From Paguma larvata (lineage: Eukaryota; Chordata; Mammalia; Carnivora; Viverridae), in the NCBI GenBank assembly GCA_030068075.1, contig JAINVK010000882.1, positions 372,001 through 436,000 on the forward strand: a stretch of DNA of 64,000 nt, read 5' to 3'. Below, piece after piece: positions 22,053 through 34,150 of the stretch. The number at the start of each line of letters is the position of its first letter. Position 1 is the stretch's first letter. The notes beneath the pieces were generated by a model. It worked only from the letters and a program-made list of their open reading frames with translations, did no database searches and was not told the DNA's origin. Made by a program: the position numbers and the translations under genes.

Positions 22053-22660
22053 CTGCAGCGTAAAGCAGCCGAGGGCTCCGGGGTTCACGCTCCAGGGCCC
22101 CGTCAGGCTCCGCTAGGGCGGGGCAAACCGACCAGACCGCTCTGGGACCAGCCTCGCTGGGTGGGAGCGGTACCCAGCCTAGGAGAGGAGGCCGCCGCCT
22201 CCAGGAAGCCCTCCCAGACTGCCCGCTCCACTCACCCCCCAGTCGTGCCTCTTTTCCTAGGGCCGGGGTACCTCCCACCCCGCTGTGAGCCCCCAAGGGT
22301 AGGGCTTGAACCCTGATTCAGGCTGGGCACTTGTTTGTGCCCAAGAGAGTCAAGGAAAGACTGGGCCACCTCGCCTGAAATGTGCAGTCTGAAAGGGGGG
22401 AGCCAGCCCTGCCTGAAGCACTTTGCTGGAATGCCTGCTCCCACTTACCACCCCAGGCATGAGGAAGGGGCTTGGGCAGATGTCAGTTGGAAGGGTAGGT
22501 GATGCCCATGGCAGGGAGTGCCCACCCACCCCCCCCCCCCAGGATGTGCAGCAGCGGTCCTCCGAGTGCAGGCTCCAGGTCGCTGCGGGAGGATTTCGGT
22601 CTAAAATCTAATGCCTGTGCCTCCCCTGAACCCCCCTCCCTGGAGTACCTCTCCCAGTAC

Positions 22661-22746
22661 CTGGCGGGTGGGGCTGTCCTGAGGGCAGAGCCTGGCCGGG
22701 AGCAGCTGGGAGGGAGCTTGGTCCGGTCTCTCGTCCCGCTTGGGCT
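22661..22746 (-). CDS. CCDC187: CCDC187 exon 11
   Basis: This is an 86-nt exon, residues 908-936, containing KRDERPDQAPSQLLPARL. The acceptor is TTTCTGTCCTCAG and the donor is CGCCAG|GTACTG. It starts with two bases and ends in phase 0, matching exons 10 and 12. Confidence 0.72.
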
Positions 22747-23303
22747 CTGAGGACAGAAAGCAGTCGGCGGTTGGGCCATGTAGGGGTTCTGGGCAGCCTG
22801 CCGGGTCAGGTAAGGGTTCCAGTGGCCTTTCCTACAGGAGGGCCTCTCGGAGGTAGGATATGTGGTGTAGTTTAATGGCCCCCGCATACACCCAGCTTCA
22901 CGCCAGATCCCACAGGCCGCGTCAGGAGGCTTCGACCGTCACTGTTGTCCTGATGTGAAGTTGTGTGTGAACTGGTCATACAAAGGACCAGACCCAAGGC
23001 AGAGGGGCCTCGGGGATGACCTGGACCCGCTGCTTCACTCCCACGGAAGGAGAGACTGAGGCCCAGAGCCAGAGCATGACCCCTTTGAGGTCCAGCATCA
23101 AGCGGCGGAGGGGGGGGGGGCGGGTGGCAGCAGATTCGGGCCTAAGCAGCTCCTTTGGCGTTGGCCGCTGCTAGCTGTCCTGTGCTGGGTGGATGGGAAA
23201 GGGACTCTACGGTTGTAGAAAGTTAGTTTGAGGACTCGTGCGTCCCACCGGGAGAGTAAAAGGGATTGGAGTGTGGATTTACTGTGCCACCAAAAATGAC
23301 TTT

Positions 23304-23319
23304 AGAAAGCAGCAAAACA
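23304..23319 (+). repeat. Target-site duplication of the SINE at 23320
   Basis: AAAGCAGCAAAACA here and AAAGCAACAAAACA at 23533-23546 bracket the SINE, with one difference. Confidence 0.6.
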
Positions 23320-23532
23320 GGGGCGCCTGGGGGGCTCAGTCGGTGAAGCGTCCGACTTCAGCTCAGGTCATGATGATCTCGTGGTCCGTGAGTTCAAGCC
23401 CCGTGTCGGGCTCAGTGCTGACAGCTTGGAGCCTGGAGCCTGCTTCGAATTCTGTGTCTCCCTCTTTCTCTGCCCCTCCCCACTCACACTCTGTCTCTCT
23501 CTCTCTCAAAAACAAAGAAACAGTAAAACAAA
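23320..23532 (+). mobile_element. Carnivore tRNA-derived SINE
   Basis: The SINE is in plus orientation with head GGGGCGCCTGGGGGGCTCAG, a B-box-like GAGTTCAAGCCCC, the GGGCTCAGTGCTGACAG middle, a CT-rich segment and an A-rich tail. It lies in CCDC187 intron 10, antisense to the gene. Confidence 0.93.
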
Positions 23533-24310
23533 AAAGCAACAAAACAAAAAAATTACTTATGTGTACGCACACACACATATATGAATATTCACACGTACAT
23601 ATATGAAAGAATGATTCTCCAGACCCTGGGCACCAGGTCATATAGCACAGCGATCCCTGAGAGACAGAACACAAATTAGGCGAGACCCTCACTGTCACAG
23701 CTCCCTGCCTTGGAGTGTTTCTAGGCTGTGCCGCATGAAAGAGGAAACTGAGGCAGAGCCTCTCAGACCCCCGGGAAGACGAGATGGAGCTGGGGGTCTG
23801 GAGAGACCGAGGCATCTAGAGCTTCTGGGGAAAGGACCAGAGAGAAGATGGCGGCACCGAGAGACCCTGGAGATTTGGAGTGTCCCCCACGAGCGCTCAG
23901 TGGGCGCCGGCAGCGAAAGCATGTGAGGAAGCGCCCCACGCTGGGGAGAGAAGCACCGGGAAGGAGCAGAGTGGGGGCCGTGCCTGTCTCCGCTAGCCGG
24001 GCTGGGAAACCTCACAGCCCACGGGTCTCAGGGCAGAGCGCACAGAAGGTCCTGCCTCGGTCCCAGACCGAGCCCCACTTCAAGCCCACCGAACAAACTA
24101 GCAAAGCAACACCCGGAAGGCTCCAGCTGCGTCCGAGGGACTGTGTTCCAGAACCAAGCTCGCAACTGAGTGCGGAGCTCCCAGCGAGGCAGAAGGCAAA
24201 ACGTGCAGCAGGCGTGTGGAGAAGAGCCATGACCCATCACGAGAACCATCGGCCGAAACTCCCCAGGTGGTAGAATTAGCCACAGGAGGACTTTGAAAGC
24301 TGCTGTAACA

Positions 24311-24520
24311 GGGGGCGCCTGGGGGGCTCAGTCGGTTAAGTGTCCGACTTTGGCTCAGGTCATGGTCTCACAGCTCGTGGGTTTGAGCCCCGTGTCGGGC
24401 TCTGTGCTGACAGCTCGGAGCCTGGAGCCTGCTTCGGATTCAGCGTCTCCCTCTCTGCCCCTTCCCCACTCGCACTCTGTCTCTTTCTCTCAAAAATAAA
24501 AAAAAAATTTTTTTTAATTT
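24311..24520 (+). mobile_element. Carnivore SINE nested in L1
   Basis: Full head, TTAAGTGTCCGACTTTGGCTC, GGGCTCTGTGCTGACAG and CT-rich tail are present, ending in a long A/T-rich stretch. It interrupts the L1 fragment. Confidence 0.93.
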
Positions 24521-24585
24521 AAAAAATATTTTATAACCGTATTCCATATGTTTAAAAAGTTAAGTAGAGAGGCAGTTAAGTAGAG

Positions 24586-24803
24586 TGGGTGGCTCAGTTG
24601 GTTAAGTGGCCGACTTCGGTTCAGGTCATGATCTCACGGTCTGTGAGTTTGAGCCCCGAGTGGGCTCTGTGCTGACAGCTCAGAGCCTGCAGCCTGCTTC
24701 GAATTCTGTGTCCCCCTCGCTCTCTGCCCTTCTGCAGCTCATACTCTGTCTCTATGTCTCTCAAAAATAAATAAACGTTAAAAAATTTAAAAAATTAAAA
24801 AAA
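24586..24803 (+). mobile_element. Carnivore SINE nested in L1, 5' truncated
   Basis: The copy begins at GGGTGGCTCAGTTGG, so the first few head bases are missing. It ends with AATAAATAAACGTTAAAAA. AGTTAAGTA occurs at 24574-24582 and 24804-24812 as the target duplication. Confidence 0.92.
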
Positions 24804-25763
24804 AGTTAAGTAAAATCAGAGATGATATAAAAAAGTGTCCAAATGGAACTTTTAGAGACGAAAACCCGAATTCTGAGAAGGAAAAGACACTGGATGGGAT
24901 TAATGACGGATCAATCACCGCAGAAGGAAAGAATAATGAACTTGAAGACACAGCAGTTGGAACTCTCCGCAAGGAAACACAGAAGAAAAAGAGAATCAAA
25001 CAAACAGAAAGAACAGAGCCTCATGAGCACGCGGCTTCAGGCGTCGCGACGTCCCGGAGAGCGGGGGGCTTGATGGCAGGGAGACAGAAGGCACCGTGGC
25101 TTCTGTGCCCAAGCGCAAGGCACACGATAAACCAGTAGGTGCCCGGATCACTACGCACCCCGAGCACGAGAGACATAAAGAGAGAGTGCACGCAAACGCG
25201 TCGTATCAGGGGGCTCCGAGGCAGTAACAAAGAGGAAGCCGAACGGCAGCCCCAGACAAGGGCGCCGTGTGCGGGAGAAGAGCGAGGCGGCCCGCAGGCC
25301 CACGGTGACAAAACGCAGCCAGAAGACGGGGGAACCACCGCCGGCGGAGGGAGACACCGTCCACCCGGGGCTACACTCGCAGAGGGTATGTCAGAAACAC
25401 AGATGAAAGGAGTTTGTCCTCAGACACACAAAAGCTAAAAGAATCTGTCGCCGCCCCCCACCGCGGAAGTTCTAAAGGAGACCCTTCAGGCAGAAGGGCG
25501 GCAATGCCAGGGGCGGGAGTCATGTCTACGCAAGAGCAAGCACCGGGAACGGGGGTGCACGGACTCGTTAAGAGCTGACCGAGTGTAGACCAGAGCTGAC
25601 CGAGTGTAGACCACAGTAACAGAGTATTCTGGAGTTCAGGAAAGATCCCGGTAAGACGCAGGCGGCACCGGGAGAGCCCGTTGCCACTGAGAGCCGGGCT
25701 GTGCGCACGAGCCCTCTGCCTGGGCCGGGCGCCCGCCGCGTGTGTGGTTTTGAGGACTCTTAC

Positions 25764-25812
25764 CTGCAGGAGCTGACTTGTCCTCCTGACTCTGCTGTCC
25801 TTCCTGGGGGTC
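25764..25812 (-). CDS. CCDC187: CCDC187 exon 10
   Basis: This is a short exon, residues 892-907, coding DPQEGQQSQEDKSAPA plus one base. The donor CTGCAG|GTAAGAG is very strong. Two acceptors lie nine bases apart (CTCTCAG|GAC and CCCCCAG|GAA). Both are in phase 0, so the exon may start at 25812 or at 25803. Confidence 0.65.
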
Positions 25813-26999
25813 CTGAGAGGGCGCGACCGCGGCTAGGATCTGGGCTGGGTGTGATCTGCGGGGGGAGGGGGGGGGACTGGAGACACAGCCCTGGAGGCAC
25901 AGCCTGGAGGCCTGTCCCAGGCACCCTGCCCGCCCTCTTCTATGTTGGGAGGTGGTGGTGGCCGGCCCCACCTGGGGCCCCACCTGGGTCTGGCTGTCAC
26001 GGTGCTCAGACAAGTGGTCGGCTCCCCGCCCTCCGAGGCTGGTTCTGGCCTGCCCTCAGTGGAGTGTGTCCTCATCAGCTGCTGTGGGGACAGGAAGGCG
26101 GCAGGTGTCGTGGGGGCCCCAACCTCAGAGGCCTCCACATGAGGCTGACGGTCCCTCCCTGCCCCCCAGACAGGGCTGGATGTGGTGGGGTCGGGGAGGG
26201 TGGCAGGTGCCCAGCAGACACAGAGCAAGGCCAGGGCTGGGGCGCCCCCAAAGCGGGGGGGTGTCAGATGGCGGGAGGGGGGCGGCTGCATGGACGGTGG
26301 GAGCCGAAGCCCCACACCCCAGCTGCAGCAGCAGTTGTGGTTCTGGGAAGGAGGGGAAGGGGAGGGAAGTGGGGGCCGGGCATGCACGGTGCCCCCCCGC
26401 CACAGGCACAGGCGTGTGCACCTGCTTCCCCAGGCTGGGGCGCCCTCCTGGGAAAGCCTCCCTAAACGCATTATGAGTGAGTCCATCCCAGTCCTCAGAC
26501 CAAAGACACAGAAAAGAGAAAGCCCACCACATCCAGGCAGATCACAGACATCAGCCCAGGGCTGGGTGCCATCTGCACCATCCCCACCAGCGAGCGCAGG
26601 GGGCTGGGTAGAGGTGGTTTGGAGACGCGGGTCCCCTTCCTAACCTCCCAGCAGACCTGCCAGGGCCATGAGTGTCCCGCACATATCAGCTCATGAGCTC
26701 CAACAGAGAGCCCGAGACTCTGGTGCCGCCCAGGACACAGGCAGGCGGAAGGCCCAGGCGGCCGCCTGTCCCCTCAGCCAGGTGTCCCCGGGTCAGTGGC
26801 GGGCCGGAGCGTCCCGTGAGCATCTGCGTGCAGCCGCCTCTGGCGGCAGCTGCACTCTCCTCTTCCGGGCACCGGCAGGCCCACGTTTCAGGCGGCACCG
26901 CGTCTGCACTCTCTCCGGCTCCACCTGCCACAAAGCCAGAGAGCCAAAGCCACCTGCGAAGGGCCACGCGTGGGCCTGCCCGCGAAGAGCCCGGCTGAC

Positions 27000-27119
27000 C
27001 TGCACTCGGTGCTTGAAGACGAGCTGGTCCAGGGCCGTCTGCGTCTCCCAGACTTCCCGCTCTGCGCGCTGCCGCAGAAGTGCCAGCGCCTGCTCCTGCT
27101 CCCGCTCCTGCTGGTCCAG
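27000..27119 (-). CDS. CCDC187: CCDC187 exon 9, coiled coil
   Basis: This is a 120-nt phase-0 exon, residues 852-891. It begins LDQQEREQEQALALLRQRAE and ends ALDQLVFKHRVQ. The Gln/Glu/Arg-rich helix has clear heptads. The acceptor is GGCCCTCCCTGCAG and the donor is GTGCAG|GTCAGC. Confidence 0.84.
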
Positions 27120-27535
27120 CTGCAGGGAGGGCCGAGCCTCAGGATTCCTGGGGGGCCCCACACTGCTGCCCCCGAAGAGCCCCAAACCCTGAGCCCGTGA
27201 GGGCAGGCGGTGCCTTCTCTGGGAACTGGACACTTCTCAGGCGGGGGGAGGAGGGGCTTGAAAGCCCCCGCTTGTGGCCGGGCCCCCCCCTCCAGCCCGC
27301 GGCTTGCTCCCCCCTCTCGGCTGAGAAGGTCCGCGTCCTGGGCTGACTGTCCCCCACTGCACGCTCCCCTCCCTTGTTTCCACCCCCCCCCCCGAAGAGC
27401 TGTCACTCCCTTCTGCACTCCCTGCTTTGGAGCCTCTCCGCTCAGCCTCGGGGACGAGGGCTCTCCCAGCTCACCCCGGGCAGGCCTAAAGGGGACACAG
27501 CTGCCATCAGCCTGACAGAATGGGGCAGGACACAC

Positions 27536-27600
27536 CTTCGGTGACTTGAGATAGCCCAGGGACTTCTGGGGGACGTTGGCAGGGTCCCCGGAACTCTGAC
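27536..27600 (-). CDS. CCDC187: CCDC187 exon 8
   Basis: This is a 65-nt exon, residues 830-851, coding GQSSGDPANVPQKSLGYLKS and then PK. The acceptor is GTGGCTTCCACAG and the donor is CCGAAG|GTGTGT. It starts with two bases and ends in phase 0. Confidence 0.68.
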
Positions 27601-29359
27601 CTGTGGAAGCCACAGAGAAGGGGCAGGTAAGTGGCCTGCAGGGAGACTCCCAGCACGACGGCCCCTTCCCAGGCATCCAGGGAGGGCGGGATGGGGGCAG
27701 CCGATGGCAGTGGGAGGCAGCTGGCTGCTGCGTCTCCTCGATGGCCCCAGGGGTTGGCTCTGCCTGACCCTCAGCCACACTCCCCGGGGGGCCATGCCGG
27801 AGTCTGCAGAGACAGCGAGGGGGAGCCAAGGACATGGGCCCCGCCAGCAGACAGACCGGGCTCACCCTGCCTTCGCCCGTGGAACAAACCGCCAGCCCTT
27901 CAGAGCCTCGGTGGGAAAAACGGAGGTTCCCACCTCCCTGCAGGTGAGGTGACCTGACACAGGCTGGCCGGACGGCATCGGTGACCACCGTAATAATGAT
28001 CACAGCCGGGCGGTGCCTACTAACACGGAGGCACAGGGCCCCCGGCGTCCCTGGGGTTTCTGGGGGTGCTCCGGAGAAGGATCCCGAACACCGCAGCCTC
28101 CCCGCCTGGATCGGGAAGGCCCCGAGGGCTCCTCTGTCCCTTTGGTGGCCCCTGAGGGTCCAGCTCAGCCTCCGCACATGGTTGGCGCCCCTGGGTCCCC
28201 TGAGGCTGCCTCTAGGGGTGACTCCATGGCCGGAGGGGCAGCGGGCGCGCTCCCTCCTTGGCCCGCCTCCCATCTTCTGGGCCTGGTGCTGGTGGAAGGG
28301 GGCAGAGGAGGGCGTCGGGTCTGTGGTGGCTCTGAGATGAGCTCCTCGGTCATCGCCGGCCAGTGTGCAGGAAGAACACCGACCCCTAGACCGTGCTCGC
28401 CTCCCAGGGCCGAGCAGCCCAGCTTTCCATGGCTAGAGTGGCAGAGGCTGTGGGCAGTGGCTGAACCAGCCCCTGGGCATTTCCACGGCAGTGAGAAAAA
28501 CTCCGAAGCCCCAGGGCCGGGAGAAGCAGTCAGGCGTCCTGTGTGCTGAGCACAGGGCCGCCCTCCCCCTCCCCCGCCAGCTGGCCTCCATGGGAAACGA
28601 GGACCCGTATGGGAGACCGGTTTGAAGCGTCTCTTCTGAGCTGAAGTTCCCTCGAGAAGGAAAATTCCTCTTTTGCTTTCGTTTTGTGGCCACCGAGAGG
28701 CACCGAAGCCGGAGAAGATGTCCAGGACCCAAGCCCCCGCCAGCCTGCGCCCACCGACCATCCTGCGGGCGCCCGGGAGGCTCGAAGACTCGGGGCGGGG
28801 TGTCCTTGTCACCTCCGGCCACGGCGTGCCAGCACCCCAGATGGTCACCAGGGAGACACGGGCCGTGTGCCCCTGAGCTCCGAGCTGCGACCCGGGAGAA
28901 AGCAAGCCATCCCCACCACGGGCGTGTGGCGATGACTGTGAAGTGAGCGTGTTCTGTGAGGGGGCTGGCATCGGGGACTCGCCGCCTCAAGCCGGAGGGA
29001 AGCTGACAGGCCCCTGCTGCCCTGGGTGGGAGAGCCACTGAGCCCGAGCTAGGTTCCCTGCAGACCATGGGCACAGCCGCTGGCAGCCACACGTGTCGCT
29101 GTTGGTTTAACTTAAATGAAAGGGACATCGACATAACATTCCATTCCTCAGTCCCACCGGCCCCGTTTCACTGGCCGGACGGTCCTTCGTGGCTAATGGC
29201 TGCCCTATTGGATGGCCCAGACTGTAGGACGCTTCCTTCCACCCAGAAGCTTCCACCGGACGACGTGGTGCTGGATGGTGGAGTCTCGAAAGCCAGGTCT
29301 GCTGGGCAGCGCTGGTCCAGAGGGTGTCTCACAAGTTCTAGTGGGCGGCGCTGCCCGGT

Positions 29360-29425
29360 CGGAAAGCGGTTCGAATCCCCGCTCTGCCACGGGTCTGGCT
29401 CGAGCCCACGGTGCCTCTTTGAGCA
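29360..29425 (+). mobile_element. MIR fragment
   Basis: GCGGTTCGAATCCCCGCTCT followed by GCCAC is the B-box region of the ancient tRNA-derived MIR SINE. It is not a tRNA gene: there is no cloverleaf around it. Confidence 0.65.
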
Positions 29426-31848
29426 CAGGCTTCCTCCTCCACAGGCGGGGCGTGGGGACGGGCCCGACCCCAGGCACGGTGAGACCAGTGAGACCCATGT
29501 GTGGCACACGATGCCCGGTCCGGGGCCCCCAGGGCACTCGGTTCACTCGTGCTCTCGGCAAACAGTCCCCAGGCACACGCGCGTGGCGGCCACTGGCTGG
29601 AACTGCAGTGAGTTCTCACGCCCGCAGAGCAAGCACACCAGCAGGGTGGCTGGCAGACCTGGCTCAGCCCGCGTGCTCTCGGGGAGGCTTCCTGGAGGAG
29701 GTGTCTGATGCCAGCCCGGCACATTTGCTCGCCGCTTGGGTTCGGGCTGCCCGCGATCCTGCTCTCCGCCATGCCATTTCCAATGACCTGGGAGCTGCCT
29801 GCCGTCCCACGATAGAGAGATCCCGCCGGAGAATTTCAGTCCACACCCGGGGAGATAGCCCCTGCCCAACACGGTGTAAGGAGGTGCGCAGGAGGGACTG
29901 AGAGCTCGGGGCGAGCCTCCACCCCACCGCCCATCCTGCTCCCCGCCTCCTGGAGGGGCTCGGAGGCAGAACCAGGGAGAGGAGCGGGTTTTTCCGGAAG
30001 GCCCGGCACCTGGCCAGTTCGGGTTCAGGCCGTGGAAGCTGCCCCACCCCGGGCCGACAGCCGCTCCCCGACCAGCCCTCGGAGGCCCCAGGAGGGACGC
30101 TCACGGAGGTGGGCACAGGGCAGGGGACCGGGACCTTTTCCAAGGGGACGGCTCTGCCCTGTCTTTCTCTGGAAAGTGGGAGTGGGAGCCCTGGGGTCCC
30201 CACAGGACAACCTCGGGGACACAGCAGGCTGGTGTGGGGCACCCTTTAACGAGGCCCCTTGCCCGGCTAAGAGGCACCCACGGGGAGGTCTGTTCTCGCC
30301 CCGACGCCCGGGCTGCCCACTGACTGTCGCTCCCACGAACGAGTCGCTGAGAAGGCTCGCGAGGGAGCTGCGGGTCCGAAATTCGGGTATTTGTCCTTCC
30401 AACCAGTGATGGTGGTTTTCCCCTTGGGAGTGGAGAGGGTCCCTTTCTCTGCCCCTAGCTGTGCTTTCACCCCCTCCCCGTGGGCCACCTGCCCGACCCC
30501 CTACGTGTCGACCGCCTCCCCGAACCCACCCCCCATGGGCAGACACGGAGGGGGGGTGGTGGGGGGCGCCAGTGTGGTGGGCACTGTGCCTTGTGTCCCA
30601 GGAGGAGTCATCTGCCACTGCCGCCCGGCAGCACGAAAAGTAGGGAGCCTGCAGTGGCTGTCCTTGGGGTCAAGGGCTTTCTACTCAACTCAGTCCCCAC
30701 AGCACCCCGTTTGACGGTCGAGAGGGGCAGGGGGCACCTGAGCTCTCCCAGCTTTCCAGAGCATACGGCTGCGCCCAGATCCCGCCAGTGGGATGGGCGA
30801 GAGACCCTCCCCACTGTCCCCTGAAGTTACCGAAGCAGGTGCCTCCAGGCCCACACCCCGGCCTCACTGCAGGGACTGTAGCGCTTGTCCCTGGCAGAGC
30901 CTTTCAAGGGGGCTCTGGGACCAGGGTCCCCACAGTGGACGTCCCTCCCAAGAGCAAGGAGCCGCTTCTGTGGGGGCAGTGAATGGGGCTGAGGGGTAGA
31001 GAGAGGGCTGCCCCCATCGGAAGGAAGGGCAGAGCCTGACCCCTTGCAGGACCCTGGCCTGGAGCAGCCAGCCCCAAGCAGCTGGGGCTCGCCCTTGACC
31101 CTCACAGAAGCCAGCCACCTGCCCCTGCTCAGCCAGCCTTCCAGAGGGACAGGAAGGGGCAGACAGTGCTGGCACCTGCGTCAGCCCTGGGCACAGCTCG
31201 TCCCTGGGCACCCCTGGGCCGCTCGCCGCCCCCTCTGGGCCGCACTTTCTGGGGCTGGAAACACGGTGGAAATCTCTACCGGCTTCCCGGTAGATTCTTC
31301 TCCTTGTCACTTCTCTCTCAGAGCCCGACATGCCGTGTGCCGTCACCCGAGCATCTCCCGATGCCTGTCCCACACTAAAAAGCAGGTGCCTCAAGGTCAG
31401 AGCCTGATCTCGGGTCAGCACCGGGCACAGCAGGTACTCAGTGGGGACAAGTTGGAAGAGCAGAGACAGGAACGAACAAATGAATTAGGAGGCAGGTAAG
31501 GCCCTTGGTGCCTCGGGAGACTGGGAGAAGCAGGGCCAGGGGGTCAGGCTTCCCTGCGGCCCCCAGCGCGGGCTGGAGCGTCTCCCAGAGCAAGCGGCAG
31601 AGGAGGTGGGAGAGGGCTGGCCACGGGATGCGGGGGCGCAGACTCCTCCTCCCTCAGACGTCCCAGGGCATGAGCCCAGCGTGCACACCTCCCCAGCCGC
31701 TCGGTCCCGGTTCCCAGCTGCTGCGCCAGGACCCCGAGGCTCATCCCTGAGCACCCGCCGAGCACGTCCCCACGGTCCGCCCACACCCCTCAGCATGGGC
31801 CCTTAGCCAGGCTGGGTGCCAGGCGGGGCGCTGCCCCCTGCACCCCCG

Positions 31849-31905
31849 CTCTGCACCAGCTCCGTGGCCCTGGGCAAGTCTCCTCATCTGAAACCCGGGG
31901 ACGAA
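31849..31905 (+). mobile_element. MIR fragment, 3' half
   Basis: CTCCGTGGCCCTGGGCAAGT followed by CTCCTCATCTGAAA matches the MIR core and 3' part. Confidence 0.55.
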
Positions 31906-32133
31906 ACCTTTCAGAAGCAAAAGAAAAGGCCGAAGGTTGGGCAGGCAGATGCTCAGAGGCGGCGGCCCAGGAGCAGGGCCCTCGACCGAACAAGCTGTCG
32001 GCCCTTGTCGAGCAAGCATCGGTCACGACAGAGGCGTTGGAGGAGCACAGAGCAAGCAGCTGGGTCCCGAGAGCCGCCAGAAAACTTTAATACTGATGCG
32101 CGGATGCTCCCCGCATAGAAATGGACCTCTCTA

Positions 32134-32514
<381 letters not shown>

Positions 32515-33584
32515 CTAAGGGGTACAGGGGGTGAGCCCGTGACCAGAGGACCAGGGGGGCCGCAGTGAGCAGGTGGCATCACGGATCCAGGCCAGCAGCA
32601 TTCCCCAGCCACCCCGGGGCTCTGCGCTGGGACCCGGGGGACTGGTAGCCCTCAGGAGCACGGACGGCTGAGGCTTAGCTGCCACCATCGCTGTCGAACA
32701 CCGCGGCCGGGACCAGAGTGCCCTTCCCCAGAAGCCCGTGCCTGCTTGGGCCCCACAGGGGGAGACGGCCACTCTGGGAATGAGGGACACGCGGCCTGCT
32801 CTTCATCTCTGTCGTTCTCTCTGCTACCCGCTAAGGGGCCCTGTCCGCCGGCCCTAACCCTCGCCACTACCTGCTCGTGGCCTGAAATGCTGCCCCGTCC
32901 CGCAGAGGGAGCCTGAGCCAGCCAGGGGACGGAGGAGGCAGGGGTCACACCAGCCCGCTCAGAAACTTGCCTGCCCTCAGGGCGAGCTAAGCCCCTGCCC
33001 AGAGGCCGGGGGCAGCGCGTTTCAATAGGATTGGAAGAGGGGGCCTTCCCTGAGACAGCAGGAGCCCGGGAGCCTGTGTCTGCGGGGTGCACAGCTCCGC
33101 CTCTCTTCACGTTTCTTGTTAGGGTGCTGCTGGCCCTGCTGGCTCAGGGACTCAGGACCGCTGGAGTGACCAAGGACACACTGCAGGCCGTGGAGACGGA
33201 GGGGGGGAAGGGAGGGCCGCAGGGACAGGGGCGGGGGGGGGGGGACGTGGCCCTCCTCCAGCAGCCACACATGTTTGTTGAGCACCTGCTGCTGGACCGT
33301 CCAGCCCCCACCTCTGCAGCCCCGGGCCCTTGCAGGGGAGATGGCGTGGAAGAGGGTTCCGGAAAGAGGAAGTCCCAGGGAGGCAATGGATGGGCCCAGG
33401 GGCTGAATCTGGGGAGCGCCCCGGGATGGGGGCGGCTGCAGGAGTGCGTGCCCATGAGGGGACAGGAGCGACCCGGGTCACTGCAGGGGCCTCTCATCCT
33501 GCTCCCTGCTACTGAGCATAGGATGCCGCCCCCTAGAGGCTAAGTTCCAGGCGTCGCCATCAGTGTCCCCCTCAACTGTCTAGA

Positions 33585-33800
33585 GCAAGGGTCAGTCAAC
33601 GTTTCCCCTCAAGGGACAAACAGGAAACATTTAGGCTTTGCCGGCCACACGGACTCTGCCTCTGTGGAAACGACTCTGCCATTTCGTCACGACAGCGGCC
33701 GCACCCACTAGGGGAACCATGCGCGGGGCTGTGTGCCAATAAAGCTTTATTCACGAACACGGGCAGCGGGCCTCGGGGCTGTGGCCGGCTGGCCTCTGGC
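33585..33800. mobile_element. Ancient hAT-like DNA-transposon relic
   Basis: The left end has AAGGGTCAGTCAACGTTTCC, then TTTAGGCTTTGCCGGCCACA. Further on are TGTGCCAATAAAGCTTTATT and a right part with GGCTGGCCTCTGGCCC. This is the arrangement of a common old non-autonomous element with GGGTCAGCAAACT-like ends. The AATAAA inside belongs to the repeat. Confidence 0.55.
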
Positions 33801-33814
33801 CCAGACTTTCCAGG

Positions 33815-33962
33815 GTAGTGCTTCTCAAGCTTCAGCGCAGCACAACGCCAGCAGGGCTGGCCGCCGGGCCCGGCCCAGGGTACCGGGTTCAGGAGGGCGA
33901 GGGCAGGCCGGGGCTCAGCATTTCTAGCGAGTTCTCGGGGAACCGCTGAGAACCGCTGGACC
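33815..33962 (+). mobile_element. MER5A-like relic (hAT-Charlie)
   Basis: It begins AGTGCTTCTCAAGCTTCAGC and ends CGCTGAGAACCGCTGG, with GCATTTCTAGCGAGTTCTC inside. These are the terminal and internal blocks of the MER5-type element. It sits directly next to another DNA-transposon relic. Confidence 0.6.
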
Positions 33963-33984
33963 AGGGAATGGGCATAATCGAAGA

Positions 33985-34150
33985 ACCCTGGGCTCTCGTG
34001 TCCGGCCCTGCATCTGAGTTTTGGCTTGCCCTCCCACGAGCTATGTGATCCTGGCAAAGTCACCTCTCTGGGCCTCAGTTTTCCGGTCTGCAAAATGGGA
34101 GCGGGAATACATCTCTCAGGGTCCTGAAAGCACCGCCCGAGGTGCCGGGA
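33985..34150 (+). mobile_element. MIR element
   Basis: AGCTATGTGATCCTGGCAAA, CTCTCTGGGCCTCAGTTTTC and TGCAAAATGGGAGCGG follow the MIR consensus order. Confidence 0.8.

Larger units (their letters stand above)
23840..25640 (+). mobile_element. L1 fragment (5' region) split by two SINEs
   Basis: The segments 23850-24310, 24521-24582 and 24813-25640 join into text typical of a carnivore L1 5' region. Examples are AAAGTTAAGTAGAGA, then GGAACTTTTAGAGACGAAAA, then CACTGGATGGGATTAATG and GAACTTGAAGACACAGCAG. Two SINEs are nested inside it. No intact L1 reading frame is present. The outer limits are approximate. Confidence 0.65.

Noticed and set aside
25701..26465. Plus-strand frame of 254 codons in CCDC187 intron 9
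   Set aside because: Gly/Trp/Arg-rich text with no domain and no splice support. It covers CCDC187 exon 10 antisense.
26888..28273. Minus-strand frame of 461 codons
   Set aside because: It runs through CCDC187 exons 8 and 9 and the introns in a different frame. The exon phases support another reading, and no domain is seen.
29360..29400. Possible tRNA gene from GGTTCGAATCCCC
   Set aside because: Only a B-box is present, with no matching A-box or acceptor stem. The flanks fit a MIR repeat.
33740..33745. AATAAA as a gene poly(A) signal
   Set aside because: It is part of a hAT-like repeat consensus and no gene ends here.
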